Source: Candidatus Poribacteria bacterium
GTDB taxonomy: Bacteria > Poribacteria > WGA-4E > GCA-2687025
Length of the DNA: 64,000 bases
Reading direction: 5' to 3'
Assembly (NCBI GenBank): GCA_028818695.1
Contig: JAPPNK010000006.1
Span: 33,301 to 97,300, forward strand
Translations under genes and position numbers: made by a program
The notes under the pieces: generated by a model
The model's input: only the letters and a program-made list of their open reading frames with translations
What the model was told of the DNA's origin: nothing
Databases searched by the model: none
In this document: positions 1 to 7,767 of the stretch, piece after piece
Numbering within the stretch: position 1 is the first letter of the stretch
Layout: the number at the start of each line of letters is the position of its first letter

Positions 1-627
1 AAACCGCCCGCGCAGACGATGCAGCGATGGTGTCGGCGTCATCCTAAAAAAGGGTACGGCGGCAACTTCGGCAAATGGATCTATTCGTCCAATCCGGCGC
101 CGTACAACAGCTGGGGCAACGGCGCCGGGATGCGCGTCTCTCCGGCGGCGTTTTTGAACAAGGACAGCCTATCGAACGCGCTTGCCGCTTCAGACAAAGT
201 AACGCGCATCACTCACAACCATCCCGAAGGGATGAAAGGCGCCCGCGCGACAACGCATGCGATCTGGCTTGCCTTCAACGATACAGATCCACAAGAGATT
301 CGCAGCCAGATTGCCTCGACATACAGATACGACCTGAGCAAGTCGGTGGATGAGATTCGCCCTGACTATTTCTTCAACGAATCATGTCAAGAAACCGTCC
401 CCCAGGCGATCACATGCGCTTTGGAGTCCACCAGCTTTGAGGACGCCATACGCAACGCCGTTTCACTCGGAGGCGATTCAGACACGCTCGCGGCCATTGC
501 TGGACCGATCGCCGAAGCGCTGCATGGAATACCGCGAGAGATTGCGGCGGAAGCGAAACGACGGCTTGTTGACACGCTTGACCGCCCGCTGGACATTCTC
601 GAAGCGGTGCGTATGATGTATTGCTGA
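1..627 (+). CDS. ADP-ribosylglycohydrolase family protein (5' end missing)
   Basis: This enzyme family removes ADP-ribose from proteins or small molecules using a di-magnesium centre. The visible part carries the family hallmarks THNHPEGMKGA (around residues 65-75 counted from the ATG at position 19) and SLGGDSDTLAAIAGPIAEA near the C-terminus, where the two aspartates bind metal. The frame is open to the first base of the window, and the N-terminal metal-binding segment expected in the family is absent, so the gene almost certainly begins upstream and the ATG at 19 is internal. A 30-bp gap separates it from the next gene on the same strand, which may be co-transcribed. The family call is firm; the substrate is unknown. 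Confidence 0.88.
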   Translation, partial: KPPAQTMQRWCRRHPKKGYGGNFGKWIYSSNPAPYNSWGNGAGMRVSPAAFLNKDSLSNALAASDKVTRITHNHPEGMKGARATTHAIWLAFNDTDPQEIRSQIASTYRYDLSKSVDEIRPDYFFNESCQETVPQAITCALESTSFEDAIRNAVSLGGDSDTLAAIAGPIAEALHGIPREIAAEAKRRLVDTLDRPLDILEAVRMMYC

Positions 628-657
628 TATAGAAACGCAAAAGAGGAAAGGCGTCAG

Positions 658-1257
658 ATGAACGCGCTCGCGCAGCTCCCTGAAGGGGCGGAGGGGTTCA
701 TACGCCCCGTCGGATACATGGCGAAGCGGATCAAAGCGGCCAACATGTTGGAGCCAAAGCATATCCGAGAGATCTACTCGGTGAGCGGCCACATCTCGCC
801 GTATTTCATGAAGAGCCGCTTTCGTCTAAAAGAGCCGAACGCCTACTGTCTCTTCAATTCGCCGGCAGAGATACAGGCGGAGGCGGAGAACGGCGGCGTC
901 GACCTTGAAGGCGCGGCGGCGTTCTATTACGAGGCATACTCGCGCGAATTTGTCGAAGGCGCATGCGTCTGGCAGAGCAGCGAGACGAACTGGGACGGCT
1001 TGAAACAGATCGCCCCGCCGGTTGAGCCGGTCTTCCGCGGCTTTGACGCCGTTACCTACTGCGGCGGGAACGACGCCGAATGCTCCACCCTCTCATGCAA
1101 TTACATGGCGCATGAGACGCCCGACGCGGTGAACGCCTACTGCCTTTTCGATACGTTTGAAACGGCGGTTGAGAATCTTGAAAAAGAACGGATCATCGCG
1201 GAGCCTGGGCCGTATCGGCTTCTGGCGGTCTATACGGTCCGCGCGCCTTGGGAATAG
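658..1257 (+). CDS. Hypothetical protein with an internal duplication
   Basis: I do not recognise this 199-residue protein. It has no signal peptide or membrane segment. The motif NAYCLF occurs twice, at about residues 60-65 and 160-165, each time followed by a short acidic helix-like stretch, which suggests an ancient duplication of a roughly 100-residue unit. There are several cysteines (in CGGNDAECSTLSC and the two YCLF motifs) but no regular metal-binding spacing. It starts with ATG 30 bp after the ADP-ribosylglycohydrolase; AAAGAGGAAAGG lies just upstream as a ribosome-binding site. Codon use and GC content match the flanking genes, which supports a real gene. No function is proposed. 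Confidence 0.75.
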   Translation: MNALAQLPEGAEGFIRPVGYMAKRIKAANMLEPKHIREIYSVSGHISPYFMKSRFRLKEPNAYCLFNSPAEIQAEAENGGVDLEGAAAFYYEAYSREFVEGACVWQSSETNWDGLKQIAPPVEPVFRGFDAVTYCGGNDAECSTLSCNYMAHETPDAVNAYCLFDTFETAVENLEKERIIAEPGPYRLLAVYTVRAPWE

Positions 1258-1319
1258 TGGATAAATCTGCCGATTCGGCGTATCTTTAAAGAAAAGAACG
1301 CTCACCCTGGGACGACGGC

Positions 1320-2285
1320 ATGGCATCTCCGCCCCGCGACAAAATAGAGAACGCGCTCATCGTGACGCATTACGATCTGGACGGGTTTGTGTGCGCGCTG
1401 TCGCTCATTGAGGCGTTTCATCTGGGGGTCGGCCGCGTTCTGTTTTTGAGTTACGGCTCGCACAGGTCCAGCATGATCGAAAACGCGGTCCAAAAAACGA
1501 ACGCCGAGTCGATCTTTGTGTGCGACATCGGGCTGTCGGCTGACGACCTTGAAGCGCCATGGGCGGCAGATCCACGGCTCTACCGCGTTCTGTTTGACCA
1601 TCACCGCTCCACGCTGGACCTCAACCTAGACAGGTTCGATGAGATCTATGTGGACGCTTCGGGCGATGTATGCTCCTCGGACCTGGTGTTTCAGTATCTA
1701 CAGCGGCGCCTGCCCGCGCATCTTGAAGAGAAGCTGCGTCAATGGACGGCTCTGGCGCATGACCGCGACCTATGGATCAACCGAGACCGCGAGATGGGGC
1801 AGCGCGTTTCTTGGCTGTTGAAAGACCGCATCCATCAGCGTCTCGAAACGGCGCTGACCGCCTCGGCTCCCGCTGAGTTTCTCAAACGGCTGCACGGAAA
1901 ATGGAAGCGTGGGGAGGAACTTTTTGCGGACGCCGCCGCCTGCGCGCGCAACACGGCGCACCTGTTTGAGGACGGCCCCGTCCCGGTCAAGATCGCCTAT
2001 GTGAAACGCGACACGTCGGACGTGGCTGAAGAGCTGCAGGAGGGCGGACAGCTGATTGTGCTGCTGAACCTGTTTGGTCAGCATGTCGGGGTGAGCCTGC
2101 GCGCCGACAGGGAGGATATCGACGCGGCAGAGATTGCGCAGCGCTGCTTTGGCGGAGGCGGTCACCGCTCGGCGGCGGCCGGTTTTCTGGATACGCGGCT
2201 CCTTCTGGGCGGATACCGCGCAATCTACGAGGCTCTCCTGCCGGTTCTAGAGAAGCAGTTGAAGTCGGCCGACTCGTCTAAATAG
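1320..2285 (+). CDS. DHH/DHHA1 family phosphoesterase
   Basis: This is a predicted manganese-dependent phosphoesterase of the DHH superfamily, which includes oligoribonuclease (NrnA/NrnB-like), cyclic-dinucleotide and pyrophosphate hydrolases. The 321-residue protein shows the ordered motifs THYDLDGFVCAL (near residue 16), CDIG (near 63), the signature DHHRS (near 91) and VDASGDVCSSD (near 111), and a C-terminal DHHA1 domain with the substrate-binding glycine run GGGGHRSAAAGF (near residue 278). It is cytoplasmic, without signal peptide or membrane segment. The 3' end overlaps the convergent SDR gene by 8 bp. The arrangement resembles the short DHH-DHHA1 enzymes acting on nano-RNA or cyclic nucleotides rather than RecJ, which is much longer. 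The substrate cannot be told from sequence. Confidence 0.9.
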   Translation: MASPPRDKIENALIVTHYDLDGFVCALSLIEAFHLGVGRVLFLSYGSHRSSMIENAVQKTNAESIFVCDIGLSADDLEAPWAADPRLYRVLFDHHRSTLDLNLDRFDEIYVDASGDVCSSDLVFQYLQRRLPAHLEEKLRQWTALAHDRDLWINRDREMGQRVSWLLKDRIHQRLETALTASAPAEFLKRLHGKWKRGEELFADAAACARNTAHLFEDGPVPVKIAYVKRDTSDVAEELQEGGQLIVLLNLFGQHVGVSLRADREDIDAAEIAQRCFGGGGHRSAAAGFLDTRLLLGGYRAIYEALLPVLEKQLKSADSSK

Positions 2286-3096
2286 TGGTCGCCAAAAATC
2301 CCCCATCGACGCGGATGTCGGCTCCTGTCACAAAGGAGCTTGCTTTTTCAGAGGCGAGAAATACAGCCGCGCCGACCAGCTCGTCCGGGTTGCCAAATCG
2401 TCCGGCGGGCGTATGCCCCAGTATTTGCGCGGCGCGTTCGGTCGGCGTTCCGTCTTCGTTGTAGAGCAGCCGCCGGTTCTGCTCGGCGGGGAAAAAGCCA
2501 GGGGTGATGGAGTTGACGCGGACGCCTTTGGACGCCCATTCGCGCGCGAGAAACTGCGTCAAGCTGAGAACAGCCGCTTTTGCCGACGAGTAAGCCGCCA
2601 CGCGCGACAGCGGGATATGCGCAGCGACGGAGGCGATGTTGACGACGCTGCCCCGCCCCGCGCGAACCATGGCGGCTCCATACTCTCGGCAGGGGTAGTA
2701 AACGCCGCCGCAGTAGTTGAGCGTCATGACGGCGTTCCATTCGTCCGTATCAACCTCTTCAAACGGGTTCTCTTGCGTGACGGTCGCTTCGGGTCGGTTG
2801 CCGCCGGCGGCGTTGACAAGTATGGTAGGCTCTCCGAGCAGCGCGGTCGCTTTTTCGCGCGACTCTCGGACGCTTTCAGGGTTTGTCGCGTCGCAGAAGA
2901 CAAAGGCGGCTTTTCCGCCGGCGCTTTCTATTTCGCGGACGCGCTCCATCCCGGCTTCTTCGCGCCGCCCAAGGATCGCCGCCGAGGCGCCCGCTTCCGC
3001 CAACCCGACAGCGATCCGCCCGCCCAAGACGCCCGTTGCGCCGATGACGACAGCCGTTTCTCCGCTTAGATCGAATCTGCTCATGATCTCATCCAT
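2278..3096 (-). CDS. SDR family oxidoreductase, D-mannonate oxidoreductase-like
   Basis: This is an NAD(P)-dependent short-chain dehydrogenase/reductase. The Rossmann glycine motif is GATGVLGGRIA near residue 18; the NAAGGN segment and the catalytic YSSAKAA (Tyr-x-x-x-Lys) are intact. The insertion after NAAGGNRP, running through a PFEEVDTDEWNAVM-like stretch, resembles SDR proteins annotated as D-mannonate oxidoreductase or fructuronate reductase, which interconvert fructuronate and mannonate in uronate catabolism; this specificity is inference. Two starts are possible, ATG at 3096 or ATG at 3084 (MSRFDLSG); neither has a strong ribosome-binding site. A sugar-acid role would fit the fuconate dehydratase and sulfatases elsewhere in the window. 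L-fucose or other sugar dehydrogenase activity is an alternative. Confidence 0.85.
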   Translation of the reverse strand: MDEIMSRFDLSGETAVVIGATGVLGGRIAVGLAEAGASAAILGRREEAGMERVREIESAGGKAAFVFCDATNPESVRESREKATALLGEPTILVNAAGGNRPEATVTQENPFEEVDTDEWNAVMTLNYCGGVYYPCREYGAAMVRAGRGSVVNIASVAAHIPLSRVAAYSSAKAAVLSLTQFLAREWASKGVRVNSITPGFFPAEQNRRLLYNEDGTPTERAAQILGHTPAGRFGNPDELVGAAVFLASEKASSFVTGADIRVDGGFLATTI

Positions 3097-3148
3097 TTCA
3101 ATTTTGCAAAGCGTTCTTTGTTGTCAGACCTCTATTATCCTGCGGGAG

Positions 3149-4081
3149 TCAGAGTTCAAACAAGCGCAGCTGCGCAGTCCACAGACTCACGCGCGCTTCC
3201 GCCAGCGCGCAGTATCCCGCATCGATCTCAATGCCGACGCCGCGCCGGTTGTTTGAGACCGCCGCCACAAGAGTTGTCCCGCTGCCCATGAACGGATCCA
3301 GAATCGTATCGCCGACATAGCTGAACAGCTTGACGCACCGTCTCGGCAATTCCACAGGAAACGGAGCGGGATGGCCTATGCGTTTCTTGCTTTCGCCGGG
3401 GAATGTCCAAAGCCCATTCGTCCATTCCATAAACTCCTCCTTGCTCATGTCCGATTCGCCGCTTCCGCTCGTCTTTTTCCACCGCTCTTTATAGAGAACG
3501 ACAATCAGCTCCACCGGCGCGATCACATACGGCGCGGACGCGCGCATCCATGAGCCCCACGCCGTCCGCTTTGAGATGTTGCCCTCGTTCCAGACGATGG
3601 TGGAATGGTACTGGAAACCGACCTCGGTCGCCAACTTCGTCAGGTCGGCTCCGACATGCCGCTGCCCGCCCTTGTTGATGTCCAGCGGGATGTTGAGGCA
3701 AAAGCGCCCGTCCGGCTTCAGCCAGTCAAGGCAGCGAGAGAACCATTCTTTGGAGAAATGGAGATAGTCGGCGTAGGCAAGCTCGTCTTCGTTCGAGTCG
3801 TATTCGATGCCGACATTGTACGGCGGCGATGTGACGACCAGGTCAATGCTGCCGTCCTCAATCGCCTGCGTTTTCAGGGCGTCGTCGTTGATGATCCAAA
3901 ACCGTTTACTATCCATGCTTGCATTCCTGGGTTTGCTTTCGCCGGGATAGTACGTTTGGTCAGTAATGTCAATATGAAAAAATCGGTTCGGATCGTCGTT
4001 CTCTCGTATGTGGAATTCGAACAAGGGGAGACGGGATGATCGCGCATCGAGAGCTTCGTTCATAGCGGGGCTGCGTATCAA
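3149..4081 (-). CDS. Site-specific DNA methyltransferase, beta class (restriction locus 1)
   Basis: This is a probable N4-cytosine or N6-adenine DNA methyltransferase. Motif IV (TSPPYNVG, near residue 84) precedes the AdoMet-binding motif I (DPFMGSGTT, near residue 262), the circular order of the beta class that includes many N4-cytosine enzymes. The longest frame opens with a TTG whose TTGA overlaps the stop of the endonuclease gene; in-frame ATGs at 4063 (MNEALDA) and near residue 56 (MDSKRFWIINDD) are alternative starts, the last fitting the usual beginning of this family best. It is the last gene of the five-gene minus-strand unit and would protect host DNA from the adjacent endonuclease. 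Recognition sequence unknown. Confidence 0.9.
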   Translation of the reverse strand: MIRSPAMNEALDARSSRLPLFEFHIRENDDPNRFFHIDITDQTYYPGESKPRNASMDSKRFWIINDDALKTQAIEDGSIDLVVTSPPYNVGIEYDSNEDELAYADYLHFSKEWFSRCLDWLKPDGRFCLNIPLDINKGGQRHVGADLTKLATEVGFQYHSTIVWNEGNISKRTAWGSWMRASAPYVIAPVELIVVLYKERWKKTSGSGESDMSKEEFMEWTNGLWTFPGESKKRIGHPAPFPVELPRRCVKLFSYVGDTILDPFMGSGTTLVAAVSNNRRGVGIEIDAGYCALAEARVSLWTAQLRLFEL

Positions 4082-4755
4082 CTTTCAGACAATCGCTTCA
4101 GGTCCGCGATGAAACGCTCAAAAAGCTTCACTTTGCCGCTTTGTTCGAAATCGGCGTCTGTCAGGACATACGTGCAGTCAAGCTCCGTTTCCACAATCGC
4201 TCTTCCTTTTTTCGGAGCGTCGGAGGCTCTGAAAGCGCCGTCTTCGTCGGGCGTGACAAAATAAACCTTGATATGCTCAGTGGATTCGTACGCCAACAAT
4301 TTCAGTTTCCAATATCCTGTCTGGGCAATTCGCTCGCGCAACGTGATTTTGCTTGAAATGACCGCAACGATCCGCAGCGTCTCCGGCTTATAAACCACGA
4401 TATCCACATCGGGCAAATGCAACCCAAATTCATCGTAGTTGATCATTAAATTGTTTTTTACGGTACTCAATTCCTCGGATAAATTCCTGCTTCGTTCCAA
4501 TCTGTTCCCGTTGACAACTTTCATCCCAAGGTCTTCTACCGATTCTGTGATGATCCGCTGGATCAGCTTCTCAAAGTTTTTTCCTTTGAACGACCTCCAG
4601 CTCTGCTCATGATCCCCGTCAGGCTTTCTTTCGAAAAAGTCCCTGCGATGACGCTCTTTTGCGTCTTTCAGAAGCTGCGAGATATGCTTGTAGGAATCTT
4701 TCCCGTATTTTTGATGTAACTCGACGTACATTTCCCATAAATCGTCAAACGTCAT
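4078..4755 (-). CDS. BsaWI-like type II restriction endonuclease
   Basis: This 225-residue protein resembles restriction endonucleases of the BsaWI type, which cleave CCGG-containing palindromes. The visible evidence is a nuclease-like core with PDVDIVVYKPETLRIVAVIS and SSKITLRERIAQTGYWKLKL, where an Asp pair and the S-S-K stand in for the PD-(D/E)XK active site, preceded by a helical N-terminus (FDDLWEMYVELHQKYGKDSY). The gene lies between two methyltransferase genes, 6 bp after the first and overlapping the second. Base composition is visibly more AT-rich than the surrounding genome, as is common for horizontally acquired restriction genes. The endonuclease role is well supported by context; the exact family and cut site are moderately sure. 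Confidence 0.78.
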   Translation of the reverse strand: MTFDDLWEMYVELHQKYGKDSYKHISQLLKDAKERHRRDFFERKPDGDHEQSWRSFKGKNFEKLIQRIITESVEDLGMKVVNGNRLERSRNLSEELSTVKNNLMINYDEFGLHLPDVDIVVYKPETLRIVAVISSKITLRERIAQTGYWKLKLLAYESTEHIKVYFVTPDEDGAFRASDAPKKGRAIVETELDCTYVLTDADFEQSGKVKLFERFIADLKRLSES

Positions 4756-4761
4756 GTCCGA

Positions 4762-6084
4762 CTATTCCTTCAATCCGAGCACGATATATTCGGTCGGGTA
4801 CGCTTCCGAATCCGCCTTGTCCCTGCTGGCGAATCGCCCTGTTTTTTCATCTCGGCTTTGCGGAAGTATCTTCAACGGAATGACCCGTTTGATGAGCCTG
4901 TCCAGCTTAAATCCTGAAATCTGCAGCGCCTCCGCAAACGCTTCTCCGTTCAGAATGCTGACGCCTTTCAGCTTCGTGTTTCCAATCACATAGCAGCATC
5001 TGCCGCCCGGCTTTAGGATCCGATAACTCTCATCAAACACCTTCTGCATGTCGATAAAGAACGCCTTGATCTCCTCCGCGGTCTTTGCGCTCTTCTTCTT
5101 CATCTCGCGAACAATGTTGGACGCGATGCGGCTGTCCAGCGGCTTGAGACTATGCCGCCTGTAAGAGGTGCCGATGAACTCTTTTCGATACTCTTTTAGA
5201 TCGTCCGCTAAATTGAGCCAGAGCGTAGAAAGTTGATGCAGATCGGCATATTCGTAGCTCGTCACATACGGGCTTGAGCTGACAATCAGATCAACGCTGT
5301 TGTCGGGTACATTTTGCGCTTCGGCAGAGCCGACCTGGATATTGACATGCCCGTTCGGATCCTCTTTCACGTGAGACGGCACAACATCGTAAAATTGAAG
5401 ATTGCCTTTTTGCATTTTCAAAAGATGCCGTTTGACAGCGTCGCGGGGGGGAGTCGGCCGCTTTTTGAAGTCGCGCGTCGGCTTAGTGCTGCCTTGATTC
5501 CATATAGAGCAAGTTTTGAGAACATGGCTGAACGCGACCAATAGAAACGACTTGACCGAAGAATCGGTCTCATTGCGAATCAAGGCTAAAATTTTTCCAA
5601 GCTCATCCCGCGCCGATTTCGTAAACCAGTAGTCGATCCGTTCCTTATGTTTCTCAGGAATATACGGCTCAATTTGTGAACCGCTGAACAGCCGACCATT
5701 CTCCTCCAGGCTCCATACCTTAGACAAAAAAGCGTTTATTTTTTTATCGAGATCCCCAGGCGGCAAAGCCCTCGCTTTGGCTCCCGTGATCAGATGAGCG
5801 ACCTTGTTGATGTCGGTGCCGCTCGCATGAAAGCCGCGCGAAACAGCGCTGACAATTGTTGTGCCGCACCCCATAAACGGATCGTTGACGCTTGCGCTTT
5901 CTCCCTCGATATACTCATCCATCAGCCTCTCCACCAGCTGCGGAATGAACTTGGCGGGATAGCGGTGGTACCCATGCGTCCATTTGCCTGTGTCGGACGG
6001 TTTGCATTCGCTGAACGACCATGATTGGTCAGCGCCTGTTTGGTCAAACCATTCCAAAATCTGGTCTGGGGACATGCGATTCAA
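4762..6084 (-). CDS. DNA methyltransferase with motif I first (restriction locus 1)
   Basis: This is a 440-residue DNA methyltransferase with the opposite motif order to its neighbour: HGYHRYPAKFIPQL (a conserved N-terminal block), motif I DPFMGCGTT at residues 68-76, DINKVAH (motif II), then about 170 helical residues and motif IV SSSPY at 269-273. SSPY/SPPY at motif IV is typical of N4-cytosine or some N6-adenine enzymes. The start is a TTG in a TTGA overlap with the TPR stop; the ATG at 6075 is an alternative. A TAG stop lies 6 bp before the endonuclease start. With the beta-class enzyme it gives this locus two methyltransferases, unusual for a palindromic type II site, so one may modify a different strand or site. 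Confidence 0.9.
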   Translation of the reverse strand: MNRMSPDQILEWFDQTGADQSWSFSECKPSDTGKWTHGYHRYPAKFIPQLVERLMDEYIEGESASVNDPFMGCGTTIVSAVSRGFHASGTDINKVAHLITGAKARALPPGDLDKKINAFLSKVWSLEENGRLFSGSQIEPYIPEKHKERIDYWFTKSARDELGKILALIRNETDSSVKSFLLVAFSHVLKTCSIWNQGSTKPTRDFKKRPTPPRDAVKRHLLKMQKGNLQFYDVVPSHVKEDPNGHVNIQVGSAEAQNVPDNSVDLIVSSSPYVTSYEYADLHQLSTLWLNLADDLKEYRKEFIGTSYRRHSLKPLDSRIASNIVREMKKKSAKTAEEIKAFFIDMQKVFDESYRILKPGGRCCYVIGNTKLKGVSILNGEAFAEALQISGFKLDRLIKRVIPLKILPQSRDEKTGRFASRDKADSEAYPTEYIVLGLKE

Positions 6085-7013
6085 TCTCCGTCTTTGCCGT
6101 CGGTTAGATTCAGCAATTCGGCGATCTTGGGGAGAAGCGGGACGCCGACCCTCGCCTCAAATTCGGCGGCGCTTCCAAACAAGTCGGCAAATTCGGCGGC
6201 AATGTCCATCCCGTTCTCTTTTGCCGCTTCTAAGTCCATTTTAGCCCTGCTCCATCGTCCTCGCCTCATCCGCTGACAGCCGCGAATAAAATATGCGGCG
6301 CCGAGATTCTTGCGCGCGCCGGCGTCTTTTGGGTTCAGCTCAATCGCTTTTTCAAAAGACCGAATGCCCTCCTCCATCTGATTCATTCTGACGTACGCGA
6401 TGCCGAGGTTGTTGAAGGCGCCGGCGTCTTTTGGGTTCAGCTCAATCGCCTTGTTGAAATCTCGGACAGCGTCGTCGTACTTGCCCGCATCGAGAAATAC
6501 GGAGCCGCGCCCAAAAAAGAGGTCGGGATCCTGCGGTTTAATATGGATCGCCTTGATAAATTCATCAACGGCGCGGTCGTAGTCGCCTTGTTCTTTGCGG
6601 GAGTGGCCGAGTCCGTTGTAGGCTTCAACCGATTTTGGGTCGCGCCTGAGAGCCATGTTGAAATCGCTGATGGCGTTGTCGTACTGCTCTATGCAAGCGT
6701 AGGCGTTTCCTCGGTTGACATACATTTTAGCCATATCTGGTCTGAGCTCAATGGCTTTGTTGTAGCATTCGATCGCCTTGCCGTACTCGCCGATTTTGAA
6801 ATAGACGACGCCGAGATTAAAGCGCGCGGGGGTGAAATGCGGCTGCATTTTTAGAACTTCTTTGTATTGCTCAATTGCAATCCGATACCATTTTCGCCGT
6901 TCTTTTTCTTCTGGGCCCGCATATTTTGGATTCAACCTTATGGACGCCGCAAAGCGGCAATTCGGCAATTGAGGTTGATCATGAACGCCGCCGCGTTTAA
7001 TTTCCGTTGCCAT
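6081..7013 (-). CDS. TPR-repeat protein in the restriction locus
   Basis: This cytoplasmic protein of about 310 residues consists almost entirely of tandem tetratricopeptide repeats, six or seven units from about residue 40 to 245, with repeated AIELNPKDAGA helix ends; the last units are the most alike. TPR arrays hold partner proteins together, so it is likely an adaptor. I place the start at the ATG at 7013, because AAAGGAG lies 6 bases upstream; the frame stays open further upstream but that part overlaps the FRG gene and is not TPR-like. The chosen start overlaps the FRG stop by 17 bp and its own stop overlaps the methyltransferase start, so the three are translationally coupled. Which partner it binds is unknown. 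Confidence 0.88.
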   Translation of the reverse strand: MATEIKRGGVHDQPQLPNCRFAASIRLNPKYAGPEEKERRKWYRIAIEQYKEVLKMQPHFTPARFNLGVVYFKIGEYGKAIECYNKAIELRPDMAKMYVNRGNAYACIEQYDNAISDFNMALRRDPKSVEAYNGLGHSRKEQGDYDRAVDEFIKAIHIKPQDPDLFFGRGSVFLDAGKYDDAVRDFNKAIELNPKDAGAFNNLGIAYVRMNQMEEGIRSFEKAIELNPKDAGARKNLGAAYFIRGCQRMRRGRWSRAKMDLEAAKENGMDIAAEFADLFGSAAEFEARVGVPLLPKIAELLNLTDGKDGD

Positions 7014-7686
7014 TACCATCTCCTTTGTTTTCGGAGGTGAGAGATCTGTAAAAACCCGCATAAACGCTCTCATGCGCGTCTTGGTTTCTGATATACCCAT
7101 GCAGATCGTTGTAGATCGTCTCTGACGAGATGCCATGACGTTTTCGAAGACGATCCAGCAGACGCTGTTTCTCATCGGAGGGAATCGTCACGCTAGAGTA
7201 TAAGCTCGGCTCAATGATCCCGTTCGGCGCCAGAACAAAAATGCTTTTCTGCGCAATAACTCGGTTTCTGGGAAAACGAGGCGACTCAATGCGCTCTTTC
7301 AATTCGCCTTCGCGATTCAAAATGTAAATCATGCCGTCCTCGTTAGGAAAGCCGTCGCACGCGAAAAACAATGCGATCAGGTAATCAATCGTGAAATCGA
7401 TGAGATTGGTTCTGCCTCCGTAATGTTGGAGCCATGTCAGAAGCTCGAAATCGCTCTCAATTTCGTTGTCGTAGGTCCTAGCCCATTCCAAGATTTCTTC
7501 TTGAACTCGACCGATGTCGAAAAACTCCGATTCGATGTCGTCCGCATAGCGCCGATAGAGGCTTGAAGAGACGGGATGTTCAAACGCCTTCGGCTCGCCG
7601 CGAAAGATATAATTTCCATCGTCCGACTCCCGGTCTATTGCTTGAATGATCTGCCTGACCGCGTCCAAGCCGCCTCCGTCGTTCAC
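6997..7686 (-). CDS. FRG-domain protein, first gene of the restriction unit
   Basis: This 229-residue protein carries the FRG domain (named for conserved Phe-Arg-Gly): YIFRGE near residue 26, then LLTWLQHYGGRTNLIDFT near residues 82-99 followed by a hydrophobic DYLIALFFACDG segment, all diagnostic. The molecular function of the FRG domain is not established. The gene starts with GTG (7686-7684) preceded by GGAG and opens the five-gene minus-strand unit; its low-complexity GDGNGNGN tail overlaps the TPR start. Linkage to TPR, methyltransferases and endonuclease suggests a role as sensor, effector or regulator of the restriction system, which is inference only. A housekeeping role that happens to be adjacent cannot be excluded. 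Confidence 0.88.
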   Translation of the reverse strand: MNDGGGLDAVRQIIQAIDRESDDGNYIFRGEPKAFEHPVSSSLYRRYADDIESEFFDIGRVQEEILEWARTYDNEIESDFELLTWLQHYGGRTNLIDFTIDYLIALFFACDGFPNEDGMIYILNREGELKERIESPRFPRNRVIAQKSIFVLAPNGIIEPSLYSSVTIPSDEKQRLLDRLRKRHGISSETIYNDLHGYIRNQDAHESVYAGFYRSLTSENKGDGNGNGN

Positions 7687-7730
7687 ACTCGCTCCGTTCG
7701 TTCAGCTCATCAACTCTGCCTGCTCATTTA

Positions 7731-7760
7731 ATTGATGGCGCGCTTCGGCTCAGTTGTCAA
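7731..7760 (-). promoter_or_regulatory. Possible sigma-70 promoter for the FRG/TPR/restriction unit
   Basis: Read on the minus strand there is a perfect TTGACA (7760-7755) and, 18 bp downstream, ATCAAT (7736-7731), a poor -10 box. It lies 45 bp upstream of the GTG start of the FRG gene. The -35 is strong and the -10 weak, so this is a tentative call. Confidence 0.4.
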
Positions 7761-7767
7761 GCGTCCC

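Noticed and set aside
7013..7175. Extended N-terminus of the TPR protein
   Set aside because: The frame is open to 7175 but lies within the FRG coding region, gives a Ser/Thr/Arg-rich sequence unlike TPR and lacks a ribosome-binding site; the ATG at 7013 has a good one.
3149..7686. Restriction locus 1 as a recently mobile island
   Set aside because: The genes look more AT-rich, but I see no integrase, flanking direct repeat or tRNA gene, so mobility cannot be claimed from this window.
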